From Spirometra erinaceieuropaei (Eukaryota > Platyhelminthes > Cestoda > Diphyllobothriidea > Diphyllobothriidae), in contig CACRXP010000746.1 of NCBI GenBank assembly GCA_902702965.1, positions 110,093 to 174,092 on the forward strand: a stretch of 64,000 nt of DNA, read 5' to 3'. Shown here piece after piece: positions 45,347 to 57,500 of this stretch. The notes under the pieces were generated by a model. It searched no databases, was not told where the DNA came from, and worked only from the letters and a program-made list of their open reading frames with translations. Each line of letters opens with the position of its first letter. The stretch's first letter is position 1. The translations under genes and the position numbers were made by a program.

Positions 45347-46380
45347 GTGGAGTCACCGGTTTTCCAACATCACAGACCGACTTTCCGAGCTCGATATGTG
45401 GATGATAAATTCGTCGTCACCGAACAGAATCAGGTTCTGACGTATAAAAAAACACCCAAACGCTGTCTCCACGGATATACAATATACGGCAGAGGGGAAG
45501 GAAACAGCGAAAAGTACGACATAAATACGGGGCGTCAATAGCAAGCACAAGATCAGTCACAAACGCAGATGTTTAGGGGTGCTATATCGGCGCGTTGAGA
45601 CGCACTGCACTAAACCCGAAGACGAGATGACAGAACCACAATAATTTTGACGGGTGCTCAGGACGAATGACCATCGGTAAAACTTCGCCAGCCGGCGCAT
45701 GTACAAACGAGACGACAGACCAAACCACATCAGCCCCACATTTTGGCAGGCGTTCCTGTATGTGAGGGACGACTCGGAAACCGTCAGCAGCTTTCTCACA
45801 ACACTCGGAGATGCGGTTGCATACAGACGTGAGGAAACCATCAGGCATGAAGAGATCACTTCCACGGCAGGAACCATCTAGAGCCGTTTACTTGATCTGG
45901 CGCAGTTGCAGCCAAATCAACCACGTCGGTGGTACTGGCAGATCGCTTCGGACGCAGATAGTCAAAGACGCAGCGGCACTGATGAGGGGGGATGAAATGG
46001 GATCCCAAGTCCCGACTGGTCTGACAGGACTCGACACACCTTGAGTTTGGACGAGGCTGAAATTCTCGTGAGGTCGTTCGCCGGTAGGTTCTTGAGTCAT
46101 GGTTCTCCGGTCTGCAGTCGACTAACAAGCGCAATGACCTTCTCCCTTCATATTCTGTGTCGAAGCTTTGTCTGGACAGAGTAATCGTCGGTGGATGCGG
46201 GGGCTGTTATTTATGATCGGTGTGTATATGGCTACGTGGCAAGTGTGTCTTCTAAATACTGCAACGGCTGTGCGTCTACTATCCCTATCCGTTACCATCT
46301 CTAGTGATGGGTACAAGAGTAAATGTGAAACGTTAAGTGAACGAAGTTTTCGCTTCTTCTCAAAACGAGACTTTTAGGAT
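45347..46380 (+). mobile_element. Penelope-like element C-terminal remnant (RT end and GIY-YIG domain)
   Basis: The plus frames give FRARYVDDKFVVTEQNQVL (RT motif C) at about 45383-45440. After an internal deletion, FLYVRDDSETVSSFLTTLGD follows at 45752-45812, then SRAVYLIWRSCSQINHVGGT and GRSLRTQIVKDAAALMRGDE at 45880-45990, the GIY-YIG endonuclease with VY...HVG in place of VY...YVG. ESWFSGLQSTNKRNDL is readable near 46094-46142, the usual PLE end. Frames change at least three times. A tail segment at 46281-46335 is shared with the foldback at 60.9-61.1 kb. Confidence 0.8.
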
Positions 46381-48960
46381 TTCATTGGCTAATGAAGCCG
46401 TTGTCTGCGTGGTGTGTAGAGCATTAAGCCGAAAGGCAGGAAACAAGCATATTTTAACGGAGTTATCGTGCAGCAATGGATAGCCAGCACGTTGGTTTCG
46501 GTCATGGAAGCCATTTAGTATGTAAGAAAGCACCTAGTGTACTAGTTGGTAAGCGAGTGGCAGTTAGAAGCTAAGACTACAGAAATCCGTAGATGTCTAG
46601 AGGAGAATAATGAACAAAATGTGCCCAGGGAGAGCGGAGATGTATAATTATCCAAAATTAGTACCAGGACTATTGCCTACTAGTATCAAAGCGCCAAGCC
46701 CCATGAATGGACGTATTAGTCTCTGCAGACAAGTCCCAAAACAAACCGGAGTTCCCATATGGAGGAACATTCTAAGACGGGCGAAAACGTCACCTACATG
46801 TTCGAACACTGGAAACCCTCTATGCCTTATGGAACCAAGAGCTACAAAGGACGATTTAGCCTGAGTGAAGGAGCGCGGCTGACGGCCAGGCCCAAAGAAA
46901 CTAGCGTCACAAACAAATAGGGCTTAAATAATTGAACTCTCCAGATTGGCCTAAAAAGCCAACGTCACGAGGTCGTCGCACTCAAAAGCTTCGTGACTTG
47001 GTGGTAATAATGATGACAATTATGTGTTCCTTTAATCTCAGACCCTAATGTCTCCGTAATCCTAGAGGCAGCTCTGCCCGCTGATGACAACCAGGAGCGC
47101 CCATGAGTGAGAAATGGCGGGGTATTGGATGCTGGAATCTCCTACCGCTCCCATGACACTGGTATCCAAAGTCTGAGAGTGCACAGTCTTCACAAGCAAA
47201 ACATGGATTTCACTGCCTGTCCGAAGCCGAATCGCCGACCCAGGCCCTAAAAATGTGAGATGCTGAGTGCTAGCTCTCGCTTCAGCCTATAGCACAGAGG
47301 CCCATGAAACTTCTCTGTCCGACATGGTATGGTAATCGCCCTATTGAAAGAGGTGCGCCATGAATTGCCTGCCTGGGATGTAATCAATTACCAGTGGGCT
47401 TACAGAGGATTTCGGGTGTACTTTAACAACGTTTCTGGCGTTTCCGTCTGTGCGTCAACATCAACAGTCGACGACTATGGCATGGACACTTCTATTCGCA
47501 GTCGCAATAGCTGGTCGAAAGGCTGCTTTGTCTTGATATGCTTATTGATGCAGATGAGTAAAATGGCCGACTGAGCACGGCGACGTCAAACGATCACCTT
47601 CTTGAAGGTTTTGTCCTGCCTCGCCGTGTGAGAATGGTGAAGGGATGTTAAGCTTCACCGACTAGAGGTAGCTGTCTCGGAGCAACATGCGCTTTCAGCA
47701 CCGTCTGACTCGATATTTCAACGATAATTGCTCGGGCAGTCGGAATAGCAATATCCTAGTCAAGTAGAAGTTTTGTAGATGATAGCAGATCAAAGCGTAG
47801 TGTCGAATATGACAACACCTACGAATCGGACCATGTTATCGTTAGCCCACGCCTGAAGGTTCACCTCCTAAAATTATGACAGCCCAAAACAGACGAGGCT
47901 CTGAACACAAATCCAGTCTCGATCTGCGGCGCAAGTCGAGGGCGAGGGTGATATCAAATGATAATCATTGGAGTTCTTAGTCCATTAGAAATCCAAGAGA
48001 ATTTTAGAATCCACGCATCCGCGGCACACTGCGTTGCTGCAGCTAAGGCAAGACGTCGCAATAAGGATTACCTTAGTCAACTCTGCATAATGACGGCCGA
48101 GTTTGTTAGAGCTACTCACAAAAATTATTCGGTCAAAATGGGGCTGTCACGGAACCGACCCCATGCTTCAGTGATAGTGGAAGTGCCTACTGCGTAACTT
48201 GCCAAGTTAGTGGCAAATCCATTGTACTATTCATTGGTGAAAACCCGGTCAACGTTTGGCGCTGATGTGACTTCTTGGAACACCTTCTCAAATACGACGA
48301 TCAAGTCACCACTGCCTCTCTCTTTCCCAGGAATGGAGTATTATTCTTCTCCAGACTATACAATGTTGTGATAAGCACCTTCTGGGAAGTAAACAGTTGA
48401 TGCAGCACTGGGGTTGTGTAACTAGAAGGCGGCCATGAGAGGACAGCACTTCCACTGGGGTCCATAAGGCGTCCTGGCTGCATTATTACTGTTTTTCTTC
48501 AAGAACGGAGATATAACGAAGTGCGAGAACTACCTCCCCCCTCTCCCAAGCAAGTCTCATCAACATCATCTGTCATAGTCATTACCGGTCATTTTCAAAG
48601 TGAACGTGACCCCAGGGGCATCCCCATCGGACCGGGTTCCGAGGCGAACGTGAACGTGCAAACCAAATATTTACTCTGCAGCGAATTTGCGAAATCCGAC
48701 ATGGCTGTCGACCATCGATGGCCGTCTGTTTGGCCGAATTTGAAACAATATTTGTTGATTGCGATTGCTTATGGCGGATGACGGTCAGACGGTTTGCCAG
48801 CAAAAACATCGCCCTGAAAAAAAGGTCTGGCACGCAAGTTCTTGACCATCAAGTTACTCAATCACCGGTCTGGCGTTTAAGACTGCCTCCTGTCGTCTAT
48901 CCTGTTTAAGTGCGACACTGAAGTGATTCACGAAAGAGCACACTGCGTAGTTTGCTGGTG
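46381..48960. other. gene-free stretch
   Basis: No domain, exon or repeat match is visible. The open frames are under 90 codons. Confidence 0.4.
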
Positions 48961-48961
48961 A

Positions 48962-49251
48962 CTAATTTGGCCAGATGTGGTTATGTAGCCCCACCTGAAG
49001 TAAATAAACCCCGACCACCTGTAATACGGGACCGGTGGTAATAGGAGGTTTTTACAGGTGGGATCGAAGAACGCACAGGTGACGAGGTCAAGTAGTTGTA
49101 TGCAAAAGAAAAGCTATTGGGAATGCGCAGTTGTACTTTGTGTGGTTGAGAACTAGTTCCCCTATCCCCTAACCCTAACCGCTAGCCCTAACCCCAACAC
49201 TAGTGTGTCCATCAAGTGGGGCTACGTAACCACATCTTACCTCTAATTTGG
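48962..49251. mobile_element. small inverted-repeat element (MITE-like) with CCCTAA-like core
   Basis: The left end agatgtggttatgtagcccc (48973) is the complement, with two mismatches over about 25 bases, of the right end ggggctacgtaaccacatct (49218-49237). The word ctaatttgg flanks both sides (48962-48970 and 49243-49251), a possible target-site duplication. The inside has no coding capacity and contains ccctaaccctaaccgctagc (49168-49187). Size and structure fit a non-autonomous DNA transposon; the superfamily is not determined. Confidence 0.6.
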
Positions 49252-51336
49252 ACTAGGACGCCGAACGACTAAACTCGGCCCTGCGAGCGTCAAGCTCTGA
49301 TGACCCACATGCTGTTGTGCTGCAGTTTAACAAGGCCCGTAGAAATGCTGATCCATCCACCAATGATGTGAAGACAAGGATGTTCTGTAGTCGTACCTCT
49401 GATCAAGAAGAGGCACGCCTCAGAGATAATAAATCCCAATATGAAGTGGGGAGTCTCAATATCTCGAGATGGAGGTGCTACCGAATGGATAAAATAAACA
49501 CAATGCTATCACCCAAATCAATTTTGCTCGCAGAGATTTCGAAAGGTATAGAACGTCAGTGGACCCCGTCACGACACCTCCACCGCCACGTATCATCTCC
49601 AGTTAGGCGGCGAGGAGAAGACTCGATACAGTGTGTTTCAACACATCGTGGTTCTTGGAAGCTCTGTACTTGGTCTACGCCGGTGGAGAAGGGGGTGGGT
49701 GGAGATCTCCTGACCCACTGCCGGAAATCGTCACAAGTGAGGTAAAATCCGTGACATCAGACGCTAGTCAGACCAGGAATAATCATAGTCATGCCAAGTA
49801 AGTTTTGCAGCAACAACAAAATGATGAGTGGTATTTTTACAAATCTGGGCAAAGGCTGACGGTGATTAGCTAGGAAAACTACGAAAAATGCGCCCAGTTA
49901 GTCAAAGTACTTAGCAAAACAATTATTTCAGAACGGCAGCCACATGGGTCTACTGTACAAATGTGAAGCAACCTTTGATTTGGACATATTTCCACAAAGA
50001 GGGTGAAGAGGAGTAATGCGAAAAAATTGGATTCACAAGACACGAGCGGCCATCGAGTGCCTACGTAAGACCAGTACGAAGTTCGTCCGACAACGAGAAG
50101 GGTCATGACGCAGACTTCATGGACCCAGTTAATTCACAACTATCAGCAGTCATCAGCAAAAAGGTGTTATTACTTCGCCGAGAGGGATCTCAATCGCACA
50201 GTCTGAGGACTAAATCATTGTCCTTATAGGCGAAGACTAATGCCTAAAATAGTCTAGCCACCTGGCGTTTGATTTGCTCCACGAATGGTGGATCCGCAGG
50301 CAAATCAATAACACATGCGAAATCCATGTGTCACAAGAAATTCCAGTCTATAAGTTGTGTTCACCATCGATCGTAAGACTCCTAGAAAAACGCTATCAGA
50401 TCATCATTACGAGCAAGGCCCCGGGCTGATAAACTCATCACCACCAAGTGAGCTCAGAAAATAGTCCTATTTACCATCAAGGTCGAAGCGGGGTCAAGGC
50501 CGTCGAAATGTCGGTCAACACAGTAATCGTCCCCAGAGTGGTTCACAAGACGAGGTATCAAGCGATACATCAACGTTGACGCAGAGGCAAGCGCGGGAAT
50601 CTGTGCCTTATGTTACTACTGATCGGTAATAACTGTGCAACACGATAACATCGACTCACGCCCTTACAGGCACAACAGGCAATCCGAGGTGGGACTTGTC
50701 TGTCAGGTTAGCCGCCAGCTACCGGGAGCGTCTACAAGTGGCGAATTGTGCAAAGTCCACAGAAAAGAGTAGGTGTAAGATAAACAGGCCCTTTGGTCTG
50801 ACAAATAAACGGGCGAGGACTGCGCCCTGAGCAGTGACCAGCACCGACGCAGTACATCGCTTATCTACAAAAAGGCCAAAAGTTGTGTCGGTATTACGAC
50901 AAAGCGAATGTTGCCGGCCATCCAATAAGGCTTCACCCACTGTCAGTTGATACGCTTTGGGACGTTGGTGTGATGTGCCGAAGGGAGGAGAGGAAATGGA
51001 GACATGGCTTCGAATCCAGGAGCTACAAGGAATCATTCCTCCCCATAGCTGCCCCATGCAATCGCCGTCCGGTGAACCAAGGTATAACCGGATTTTGGAT
51101 GACTCGAGAGCTATTTTTGGCGCGTTTTGATTTGGTTAACCGAGGCGAGTGTGGTACCGAGACAAGTAATTTCCTGCCCAACAGCAACAACACCTGCTGT
51201 CTTCAGTTCCAAAGGAAGCTATAAATCTGTTGACGGTACCAGCAGGTTGGTCCCGCAGTTTGACACGACAAAATCGGTTGGACTAGAGTCAGGGGGTGGG
51301 GGGGAAGTGGGGAAAACGTTCTGTAAGGAACGTGGC
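49252..51336. other. gene-free stretch downstream of dynamin
   Basis: The frame at 49317-49745 (plus, 142 codons) is the longest and has no recognisable motifs. The dynamin 3' UTR must lie near 51336 and below on the minus strand, but I see no clear AATAAA close to the stop. Confidence 0.4.
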
Positions 51337-51520
51337 TTACTCAAAGAAGGCAGCAAGAGCTTTAGACTGGCCAGGAGCGGCGACGGGAGCAGCGGCGGCA
51401 TCACCACTGCGAGCCTCCGGAGCGAGTGGGTCGAACATCTTAACACCAGTCAGCCCCGTCGACGACTGGGACGTCGGTTGACTAACTCCAGCACCACTAA
51501 CGAGGTTACCCGAAGAGGCA
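51337..51520 (-). CDS. DNM: dynamin terminal exon (predicted)
   Basis: A strong acceptor (CCTTCTCTTACAG) leads to a frame that reads [20 protein letters not shown], then [17 protein letters not shown], and ends [10 protein letters not shown] and TAA. The entry phase fits the two-base remainder of the proline-rich exon. The peptide is Ser/Ala/Pro-rich and not obviously conserved with vertebrate dynamin C-termini. FDPL resembles short linear motifs of endocytic proteins, but that is speculation. Confidence 0.65.
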
Positions 51521-54500
51521 CTGTAAGAGAAGGAGGTTCGGGGTAAAGGTGCAGGCATTGCTGGCCTTCAGCGCCCACACAATGAAACACGGGCGCGCAG
51601 AGGTGTGCGCAGGCAACAATCGATCGACGCACGAGGGCGCGCGCAGAGGACAGGCGTGCAAATAGTGGTGGAGCCGGGGCAGGGCGTGAGAGAGTGGGGG
51701 AGTAGAGCCGGTGGCAGCACCAGCAGGAGCGCATGCCGGCAAACAGGCAGAGCGAGTGCGCAAGAAGGCACGAGGCGCAAAAAATGCGGCGAGATCACAT
51801 GTAAAATGGCACCAAGCGAAGAAAATGCGCGGGAGGGAGGAGGGGAAGGGAGGGGGGGGGGGAGGAAGAACGCCAGTGAAAACATGGTAGGTAATCAACA
51901 ATAAAATGACAGAGAGATCAATGGGGTGGGTGAGAAGGGTACATAAAATGCCTACTTCCCTTGCTGCACACAAAATGGTAGTGCGTAACAGAGCCTCAGA
52001 CATTAATGGGTCGATAAGGGCGTGTGAAAGTTAAACGGCACAGCACAGTAGCATGGTTGGTAGCTCAGGTAGGGTTTTAAATGGCTCAGATAACGATTAC
52101 GTCTAATATACAGGGTATTATGGCAAAATTAACTGTGCAATGGGCGCAGGTAGTGGAAAATGTGGTGACAGGTGCGTCGTGCAATTAACAGGTGCACTAG
52201 TTAGGGTCAGAAAAACGACGAGTAAATCTCGTGTTTTAAGAGTGCTCAATAGCCCAGAATAAGGTGGAAACAGCGAAAGCCGTGGACTGATCGAAAAATT
52301 TAATATCAGTATGCAGTTGCCTTGTATTTCTACGTCACCTGGAAACACCGAATGCACGGACTGCCTCTAGAGTCACATAATTACCCTTTCTTGAAGCTGG
52401 AATGAACAGGAACTAAAGGGGTCGGCTGCTTTCCTTTTTCAGCCTTCTAATAATTTTTTTCATTAAAGACCCATCGGGGCCCCATCAAAGCGATGATGAG
52501 GAGATGAGGAACTATGCCGAACGGCCAGATTTCCTATTCGCTCAACTACTTGGCTCTGGGTTAACAGGCGTGTGTTTGTATAGCTCCACACTATTCCAAC
52601 ACGATGTGACAGAAGTTAGCAGGGCAATAACGGTGAATTTGAGAAAAATTGTGGTGATAATTGGAGGGCGCGTGTCAAAAAATTGAATGAAAGAGACAGG
52701 GAGGAGGACAGCGTCTGAAAGCTGCTTACGCTGGGACCAACGGCGGCGGAATGGGCGCAGATGACGCGGCTGTGGGACCCGGACGGGAGGGTACGTTTGG
52801 CGAGGGCCGGGGATGTTGGATAGGGCTGCTGTTTGTAGGTCGTTGAGGTACGTTGTAGGGCCTGTGTGGCGCTCCGGTGGGTGTTGTTGAGTCAGACTGT
52901 GGGAAGAGCAAAAAAACAGGCATAAGATCCCTCAAAGTGCAAATTTGGAAAACGGCAACTTCCAATATCCTACATGCAAAGTCTCACTTTTTGCACTGAT
53001 TCGCGAAACTCAAAATTCCCCTTGAAATGAAACACCAAAAACGTGGGGAACTAAAAAGTTTCAGCCATTATTTGAACACCGAATACTGACTGAAAGTCAT
53101 AACAGGCGTTTTTCAGACTTTCTGTGAATCGACTTTTTAAATGCGACGCGATATTTCCTATGTACTCTCTGGTGAATTCCGAGGGCAGAATTCACACTAT
53201 GTGGTTGTAAATTTATTAACTTCTGAAACTCGCACTGGACGACCAACACTTATAAGTGACCTTATATTTTTTCCGTCTAATTGGCGTCTTAGACGTTGCC
53301 TCGATGGCCCTGCACCTCCTTTATAAGCGGTCATATCGAATTATAAATTTGATTGACGGCATACATAACTGATCCAGGCAAAAGTGAGGAGTGATCAGCA
53401 TCTCGATCCGAGATAACAGAAAACCCAGATGAACGGAGTCTGTCTGCTAGGCCAGACACTGACACCTTAAACTGATGGGCTGGGAGGAGACGCTCAGCAT
53501 CAAATCCAGGAAATCATCCCCCAATCGAACCGCTACACACAACCGCCGTCCCGCAAGCCACAGTTTAATTGGCTTTTTGGGTGGCTGAAGAACTATGGTT
53601 CGTTGGCTCCGGTTTGACTTGGCGGCGGTAAATGGCGCTAAGTGGGGACATTTTCTGCTCGACAACAAAAGCACCCCTCCAAGATCCTTCTGGATAAAAT
53701 ATTGCCCGAAAACATGCTGTACTGCGGAATGGGAGTGAACTGATTAAGCTGGAAGCTATATGCAATTAAGGACGAAGCTAGGAGTTACTGTCGATAGGTA
53801 CACCTCAGTCCTTTTTCGTCTGCCGATGAAGTGTGTGATTCAAGTCTTTCAAACTACCTATTTTAAAACACAGTTCCGTACACACACATGCGGCTTGGAA
53901 CCCCCGCACCAAGTATGGAGGGCGTGGCACAGGAGGGCACTTTAAGTAATGACAAGCCGGCTGTGAAAACCATGTTTAAGCCCAAATGATAAACATCGCG
54001 TAACAGAAGCAGACAAATTTGGTCTCTAAATATGCACTACTGAAAACGAGTACAGAGGAATATGCTGACTACCTTTTCACGCCAGTCATCTGTAACAGGA
54101 GGAGGGACAGGTGTAGCAACGGTCGTCACCGTTACATCCGCGATAATATTTAGTGCCTCTCGAAGGGTGTCGTACATGGTAATCATGTCTTGGCGACGTC
54201 GTTTCTCCTCCGCTGATTCTTCCATTAAACGACTCTAGAAGAATTAAAGACAAGTATAAGTGCAGTACAGCTTGGTCTCAAATGGATGCTGCCTCCTAGT
54301 CCTCTTGGTAGACAGTCTAACGACCAAGAAATTGCGCATATATAATCACGAAAACTGTCGTTTCGAGCCATAAAACCGAAAATGAGGAACGCAGGTAGAA
54401 AAGGGTATTACAAAACAAAAAGACAACCATGGTCAGCAAACACAGCCTGGTAGTTTTCTCGCATTCCACTTTTCCATGTTCTCTCAAGCTTACTGGGGAG

Positions 54501-57500
54501 TCCATTTGACATTTATTCCTCTGGTAATGCATACCGACTAAGCAGGCAGTATCGTTTGACTAGGCGCTCGGTAATGGAGACCTTGGACTAGCTGATAAAG
54601 GCAAAACTGGAATCTTTCGCTGCACACACACCCTTCTTTCACTTTTTCGTGCCTTCACAAAGAGGACAGTCTGAGAAAACAGAGGCAAACAGTCAAGTAA
54701 GTGGGACTGGTATGAAATGCGGCTGGTAGACACTACGATGCACTGCTAAACTGTCCCGGTCGCAGACCATGTGGATGCAAACTGAGCGCCTTACTCGGTC
54801 ACGGTCCGGACCGCTAATGGCGTTGAATAAAACCGAGTCGGACCTATATTATGGCTTGTCCCTAATTGAGAATGGGCGTTGTTCATTGGCGATGTCGAGG
54901 TGATGTTAGACCGATACGTGTGGAATTGCCTTCGGAGAACTCCGTCTAGGAGCCACAACAACAAGGATGCAAGTGGGTCTCATGAGTAGTCGGAGGAGTG
55001 AACAGCGCACTGCAAATTTAGGTCGGACACGGGATTATCGACCATCTTCTCATACTACAGGTGATCTCGCGCTACATTCTATGGGGTGCCTATTTCCGCG
55101 TCCCAGCTTTAACCCAAATTCTAACACTACCCCCAGTCCTCATAGCCCTAAGCCTAACCTAAGCACTGACCCTCGGAACCACGATCAAAGCTGAGATTTA
55201 GGGCAAGGCCAGCTGTAGTACAAGGGAGTTCATATTCACGTGCCAACTCCAGATTTTTACACATCTAAAGACCTCCCGAGTCACGTAGCGTCAACGAAGG
55301 CAGAGTACTTATCAGATAGCTCTAACCGATGCCACTTACCGTATCAGTCGAGTATAGGCTGGGAAGGAGGTCCGATTTTAGGAAATTTTTCACCTGTAAA
55401 GGACAATGAACATTAGCATATGTAACACAGAGCTCAAATTAACGAGCTGATCGAAAAGTTACATTAGGGTGTGGATGAATAGGGATGAGATTGAGGACGA
55501 TAGGCAATGAAACAGAAGTAGGTTGACGACAAAGAGAGCAACGACACATTGGGGCACTTGCGGACAGCGACCGCGTTGCTGGCAAAGGCGGGTGAGGCAG
55601 CAAAAGGGCGGGTACTGGGCTTAATTTCGGCACCGTGAAAAGTAAGAATTTGTAAGAATACAAGGGGAAAGGAGGTGGAGGGAGCTACCTCATTGACAAG
55701 AAGGTGTATGGTGATCTTAGGCACTAGATCACGCTGGGTTTTGTTGACAATCTTCATGTACGACGTCACCAGGTTTCGAATGGTTTCCACTTGCCTCTCC
55801 AGCGCGGGATCCGTATTCTGCTCCTTTTCTTCGTCCTAGAAGGCAAAAGCAAGGCGGGTAGGCATGCGAATCTGGAAAAAATATATTGGCTTTAGGGTGG
55901 CCTCGGTAACTAAAAGATCTTTGGCCGCGGGACACTAAAGTCAACAGGACGCTGCAGGGATGGAAATCCATTTGGCGTTTGATTAAGCAAGCAATAAATG
56001 ATTCATGTGTAGGAGGTAGATATTCGAGTTCCCAGGTGGCCAAGTCCTATAGAGTAAAATGAGGAATTGGAAATAACCCAGACGAGTTTGCCTGTCTGGG
56101 CTTTCGCCATCAAAGAGTACAGCAGAAAATCCACAGTGCTTCACAGTTAATCAGCAACCGGCGTGGACTATCCGCACATGAGCTTGTAGGGCGGAGGATT
56201 GATGTGCGGCGATTGAGTGAGTTTTCGTGAAAACTTAACACTTCCATTAGCTTCCGGCCACGCCTACTGTCTCCGCACCTGCTGTATCCGGCGTGCGAAT
56301 TAGCATCTGAGACAGCAAATAACTTCTACACACCATAATCTTGTGCGATCAATCCACTAACAATAGCGGGAAAGGGAACATGCTGCAGGCTGCCTAACAG
56401 GAAAAACGAGAGATGATCGTCCGACTGCTAGTTCGACAGATGGAAGAGACTATATATTACGGGCGCGCCAACTAAGTAAAAGCGACAAAGCTCCATCGAT
56501 CTGCCAGTTAACTCTTCCCGTCTAAGTTACAAGGCCAGCTGATGTGGGCGCCACTTTACTATGCTATACTCCTATATTGTTTCATAATGAATGCTTCTTT
56601 GAAGGTACAACATAAAGGACAGTGACAACCAAAAACTTTATATTGCTTGCCTGGTCCATCTTATCGTCCCTTGCATCAATACCATGCCCCAGCTAGGTGA
56701 GGTTTAACTCCGGTTATGGGAAGAACCAAGGAATTTCAACCAAGTACTCGCAATTGTCCGATCGTAAAGGATAAGTCCTCATTTGGTAGCTACGTTATAT
56801 ATTTATAAACCGCTTTCGTCTCCGACTCCAGACTAACGGAGTGGTAGGTCGCCAATACTGACAAGCATTGTGGTAGTTTGTGAGGAATATCATCATCAGA
56901 CTGTGCATAAGACCTGTTGCAATCTGTGGTTGTGTTTGGACCTGTTCGATTCCAAATACATCAGCTCTGAATTAACCACCGACTAGGATAAAACGGTTCT
57001 AAAGTGTCAATCACCACTAACCACAAAATGCGCCGGACCCTTGGCCATAGTCAATGATAATTGCTCCAAAACTGTGAATTAATCCTTCTACCTGGGAAAC
57101 AGCATCGTAGGAAACATCGGAATCGACAAAAAGATTGAATCAGAGGTGCAGCGCAGGATTTAATCCTTCAGACCGAGTCGCCAGATGTATGAGTTGTAGT
57201 CCTATAAAGGTTTATCTACGGCGCAGAGATTTTGATAATTAACTACAACCAGACTAACAAGCTGAAACGCCTTCATCCAAGCTGTCTTCAGAGGACCCTG
57301 GAGATAAGATGCTTGCTCCTGTAGCGACATCGACATAAAAGCGTCTCCTGGGAAAGTGTTCAGCAACCAACTGCACAAGGCAACCGCTACGTCGATGTTT
57401 GATCTACTTCACAGTATGGCAGACGATTCCGGACACCCAAACCCAACGTTGACGGAGTGTCTGCCGAGGCAACCCTTCTGTGGCAACTTAACTCAAGAGC

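Noticed and set aside
49317..49745. Plus-strand frame of 142 codons
   Set aside because: No motif or homologue recognised; basic-rich composition consistent with chance.
51506..52003. Minus-strand Pro/Leu-rich frame of 165 codons
   Set aside because: It comes from purine-rich low-complexity sequence in the last dynamin intron. It lacks splice support except where it overlaps the acceptor of the terminal exon.
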